From assembly GCA_023388935.1 (NCBI GenBank), contig JAEWFG010000378.1, positions 1 through 64,000 on the forward strand: DNA of 64,000 nucleotides, read 5' to 3'. The position numbers and the translations under genes are program-made. The first letter of the stretch is position 1, and every line of letters begins with the position of its first letter. Below are positions 62,043-64,000 of this stretch, piece after piece. The notes beneath the pieces were generated by a model. That model searched no databases and was not told the origin of the DNA. It saw nothing but the letters and a program-made list of their open reading frames with translations. The stretch comes from Pseudomonadota bacterium (lineage in GTDB: Bacteria > Pseudomonadota > Alphaproteobacteria > Rhizobiales > Xanthobacteraceae).

Positions 62043-62977
62043 TCCGCCTCATACTGGCCGGCGCGCTGCTGTTCGGTTCGTTCGAACTGGCGGCGGCGCA
62101 AACCACCCTGCGCGTCGGCGACCAGAAAGGCAATTCGCAGGCCGTGATGGAAGCGGCGGGCGTGCTCAAGGACGTTCCCTACAAGATCGAGTGGAAGGAG
62201 TTTCCCGCGGCCGCGCCGCTGCTGGAAGCGCTGAGCGCCGGTGCGATCGACACCGGTCTCGTCGGCGATGCGCCGTTCACCTTCGCCGCCGCCTCCGGCG
62301 CGCCAGTGAAGGCGATCGCCGCGATCCGGCAGACGCGCGAGGGGCTGGCCATCCTCGTGCCGGAGAATTCGCCGATCAAGACGTTCGGCGATCTGCGCGG
62401 CAAGAAGATTGCGACCGGCCGCGGCTCGATCGGCCACCAGCTGATCCTCGCCGCATTGGAGAAGAACGGCTGGAGCGCCAACGACGTGCAGATCGCGTTC
62501 CTGGCGCCATCCGATGCCAAGATCGCCTACACGCAAGGCTCCGTCGATGCCTGGTCGACCTGGGAGCCCTATGTCAGCCAAGAGGAGGTGCTGTTCAGGT
62601 CGCGCCGTGTCATCACCTCGGAGGGCCTGACGCCGGGGCTGAGCTTTCAAGTCGCGCGGCCCGACGCCATCCGCGACAAGCGTGCCGAGCTGACGGATTT
62701 TATCCGGCGCCTCACTGCGGCGCGGGCGTGGTCGTTGAACAACGTCGACAGCTACGCGGCGACGTGGGGCAAGCTGATGAACATCCCGACGGCCGTGCCG
62801 CAAAATTGGCTGTCGCGTGCGAAAATCCGGATTGCGCCGATCGATGACGGAGTGGTCGCGGACGAGCAGGGCACGATCGACCTCTACTTCCGTTGGGGCT
62901 TGATCAAGCAGAAGCTCGATGCGGCGGAGATCGTCGATCGCTCGTTTGCGGATGCGGTCGCGAAGGCTGGGCTGTAG
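62039..62977 (+). CDS. SsuA-like sulfonate ABC transporter binding protein
   Basis: 312 residues. Signal peptide MIRLILAGALLFGSFELAAA, mature start QTTLRVGDQKGNSQAVMEAA, then YKIEWKEFPAAAPLLEALSA, GDLRGKKIATGRGSIGHQLI and GSVDAWSTWEPYVSQEEVLF. Close in sequence to the binding protein at 55408. It is the last gene of the operon and overlaps the broken monooxygenase gene by four bases, so translation may depend on coupling to that damaged gene. Repeat copy B follows the stop. Confidence 0.9.
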   Translation: MIRLILAGALLFGSFELAAAQTTLRVGDQKGNSQAVMEAAGVLKDVPYKIEWKEFPAAAPLLEALSAGAIDTGLVGDAPFTFAAASGAPVKAIAAIRQTREGLAILVPENSPIKTFGDLRGKKIATGRGSIGHQLILAALEKNGWSANDVQIAFLAPSDAKIAYTQGSVDAWSTWEPYVSQEEVLFRSRRVITSEGLTPGLSFQVARPDAIRDKRAELTDFIRRLTAARAWSLNNVDSYAATWGKLMNIPTAVPQNWLSRAKIRIAPIDDGVVADEQGTIDLYFRWGLIKQKLDAAEIVDRSFADAVAKAGL

Positions 62978-62984
62978 TAGCGGC

Positions 62985-63125
62985 TCTCGCGTCCCGGACG
63001 CGGTGCAGCGTGCAACGCTGCTCCGCAGAGCCGGGACCCACGCCAGACAGATTGCCGTCGGTTAGATGGGCCCCGGCTCAGCAGCGCACCACTGCGTGAT
63101 GCGCTGCGTCCGGGGCACGAGAGAC
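62985..63125. repeat. Two-hairpin intergenic repeat, copy B (inverted relative to copy A)
   Basis: First stem GTCCCGG (62991-62997) with CCGGGAC (63031-63037), second CCCCGG (63071-63076) with CCGGGG (63110-63115). Its reverse complement aligns with copy A at 5951-6072 over both stems, including GGGTCCCGGCTCTGCGG and GCTGCACCGCGTCCGGGAC. It sits after the stop of the binding-protein gene. Confidence 0.8.
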
Positions 63126-63305
63126 CGCCTGGTCCTCAAGTGTCTGTGAGCGAAGAAAACGCCTTCCAATCCGATCGCATCCTCGAAACATTCCTTCTGC
63201 ATTTCCTGCGCTCAGCAATAGCCGCATTGCTATTTGCACCACCTCCCTTGCAGCACGCTGCATCCCGGCAAAAATCAAACAGACGACCACATCGGGAGAC
63301 CGGCC

Positions 63306-64000
63306 ATGGGCCTGCAAGAAACAAAAATCGAATCGCTTCCCTTCGTCACTGCCGAACTCAATTACCTGGCCCCCGTTTCGGGCAGGCCCCGCACCTACGC
63401 CTTCGATCCGCCGCCCGGCGAGCCCAAGAGCACGTCGCTGCCGGAGCCGCACCAGGTCCCGATCTTCGATGCGCGCCTGATCGCGCAGAACCTCTCCCTC
63501 GATCGCGAGGGCTTTGCGCTGGTGCGGCATCCGACGCGGGTGAAGGATTTTTACAACGAGGAAGAGGTGAGGGCGGTCTACTACCCCGCCGCCGAGGCGT
63601 TCCTGCGCGCGACGCTGAAGGCCGACCGCGTCTTCATCTTCGACCATACGTTGCGCCGGCGCGTCGAGGGCGCTGCGGATATCCGCGGCGCTGGTCCGCG
63701 CCAGCCGGCGACACGTGTCCATGTTGACCACACCATCGCTTCAGGAGCCAACCGCGTGCGCGAGCACCTGCCTGACGAAGCCGAAGAGCTGCTCAGGGGG
63801 CGTGTGCAGGTGATCAATCTGTGGCGGCCGATCCGCGGCCCGCTCCGCGATTCGCCGTTGGCGATGGCCGACGGCACGACGGTAGCGGCCGATGATCTCG
63901 TTGCCTCCGACCTGATCTATCCCAACCGTCGCGGCGAAACCTATTCGGTGAAATACAATCCCAACCATCGCTGGTTCTATTTCCCCGAGATGACGCCGGA
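63306..64000 (+). CDS. CmcJ/NvfI-like oxidoreductase, 5' part
   Basis: First 231 residues; the gene runs off the window. FVTAELNYLAPVSGRPRTYA is the opening, HPTRVKDFYNEEEVRAVYYP follows, and RVHVDHTIASGANRVREHLP then VINLWRPIRGPLRDSPLAMA give the HxD...W.P pattern of the CmcJ/NvfI/AsqJ-like family (Fe(II)/2-oxoglutarate-type hydroxylases and methyltransferase-associated desaturases). The substrate is unknown. ATG 63306 is preceded by GGGAGACC. It follows the organosulfur cluster after about 330 bases, so a functional link is possible but unproven. Confidence 0.75.
   Translation, partial: MGLQETKIESLPFVTAELNYLAPVSGRPRTYAFDPPPGEPKSTSLPEPHQVPIFDARLIAQNLSLDREGFALVRHPTRVKDFYNEEEVRAVYYPAAEAFLRATLKADRVFIFDHTLRRRVEGAADIRGAGPRQPATRVHVDHTIASGANRVREHLPDEAEELLRGRVQVINLWRPIRGPLRDSPLAMADGTTVAADDLVASDLIYPNRRGETYSVKYNPNHRWFYFPEMTP

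Noticed and set aside
61364..62977. Apparent 537-residue fusion ending in an SsuA-like protein
   Set aside because: The N-terminal part is an alternative frame of the LLM gene; the binding protein with its signal peptide starts at 62039.

Overview
The window is high-GC chromosomal DNA from an alphaproteobacterium, almost certainly Bradyrhizobium or a close relative. This is inferred from recognised proteins (the 339-residue IlvC, the many ABC transporters of the amide, sulfonate and choline types, a DUF3551 protein and a Bug-family binding protein) and from palindromic intergenic repeats typical of that group. No rRNA, tRNA, CRISPR array or intact insertion sequence was seen. Database searches were not possible, so family names rest on motif recognition.

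Layout. 1-5.9 kb: branched-chain amino acid biosynthesis (ilvI 3' end, a threonine dehydratase-like gene, ilvH, a methyltransferase, two exporters, ilvC). 6-13 kb: an SDR enzyme, a decayed TetR remnant, an LTA-synthase-like sulfatase, and a NEW3-domain protein with an ABC exporter. 13-25 kb: transporters, namely an OpuC-like osmoprotectant system with a fused permease/binding protein, a nitrate/sulfonate-type ABC system, and a five-gene LIV/amide-type ABC operon followed by PPK2. 26-32.6 kb: a DUF3551 protein, a truncated metallo-hydrolase, a structured untranslated region with tiny ORFs, a large MscS channel, a Bug binding protein and a malic enzyme. 32.6-38.5 kb: a BlaI/BlaR1-like regulator pair followed by a DUF1800/DUF1501 pair. 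Both promoters carry the same dyad at the same place relative to the -10 box, which suggests one regulon. 38.5-45.6 kb: small proteins, an RlpA-like lipoprotein, a Baeyer-Villiger monooxygenase fused to an esterase, and a carboxylesterase relative that lacks its nucleophile serine. 45.7-51.7 kb: a DODA-type dioxygenase, a frameshifted integrase scar, a Tat-exported metallo-hydrolase, an orphan binding protein, a TPR protein and a SemiSWEET. 51.7-54.4 kb: glgC-glgA. 54.7-64 kb: a Gly/Tyr-rich secreted protein and a probable organosulfur (sulfonate) cluster with two SsuA-like binding proteins, one NrtA-like binding protein, permease, ATPase, a DszC/SfnB-like flavoprotein and a frameshifted LLM monooxygenase, ending in a truncated CmcJ-like oxidoreductase.

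The most unusual points are the shared BlaI-type operator with a redesigned BlaR1 sensor, the leader-peptide/structured-RNA region near 26.8-27.0 kb, the monooxygenase-esterase fusion, the nucleophile-less carboxylesterase, and two inverted copies of a two-hairpin intergenic repeat about 57 kb apart.
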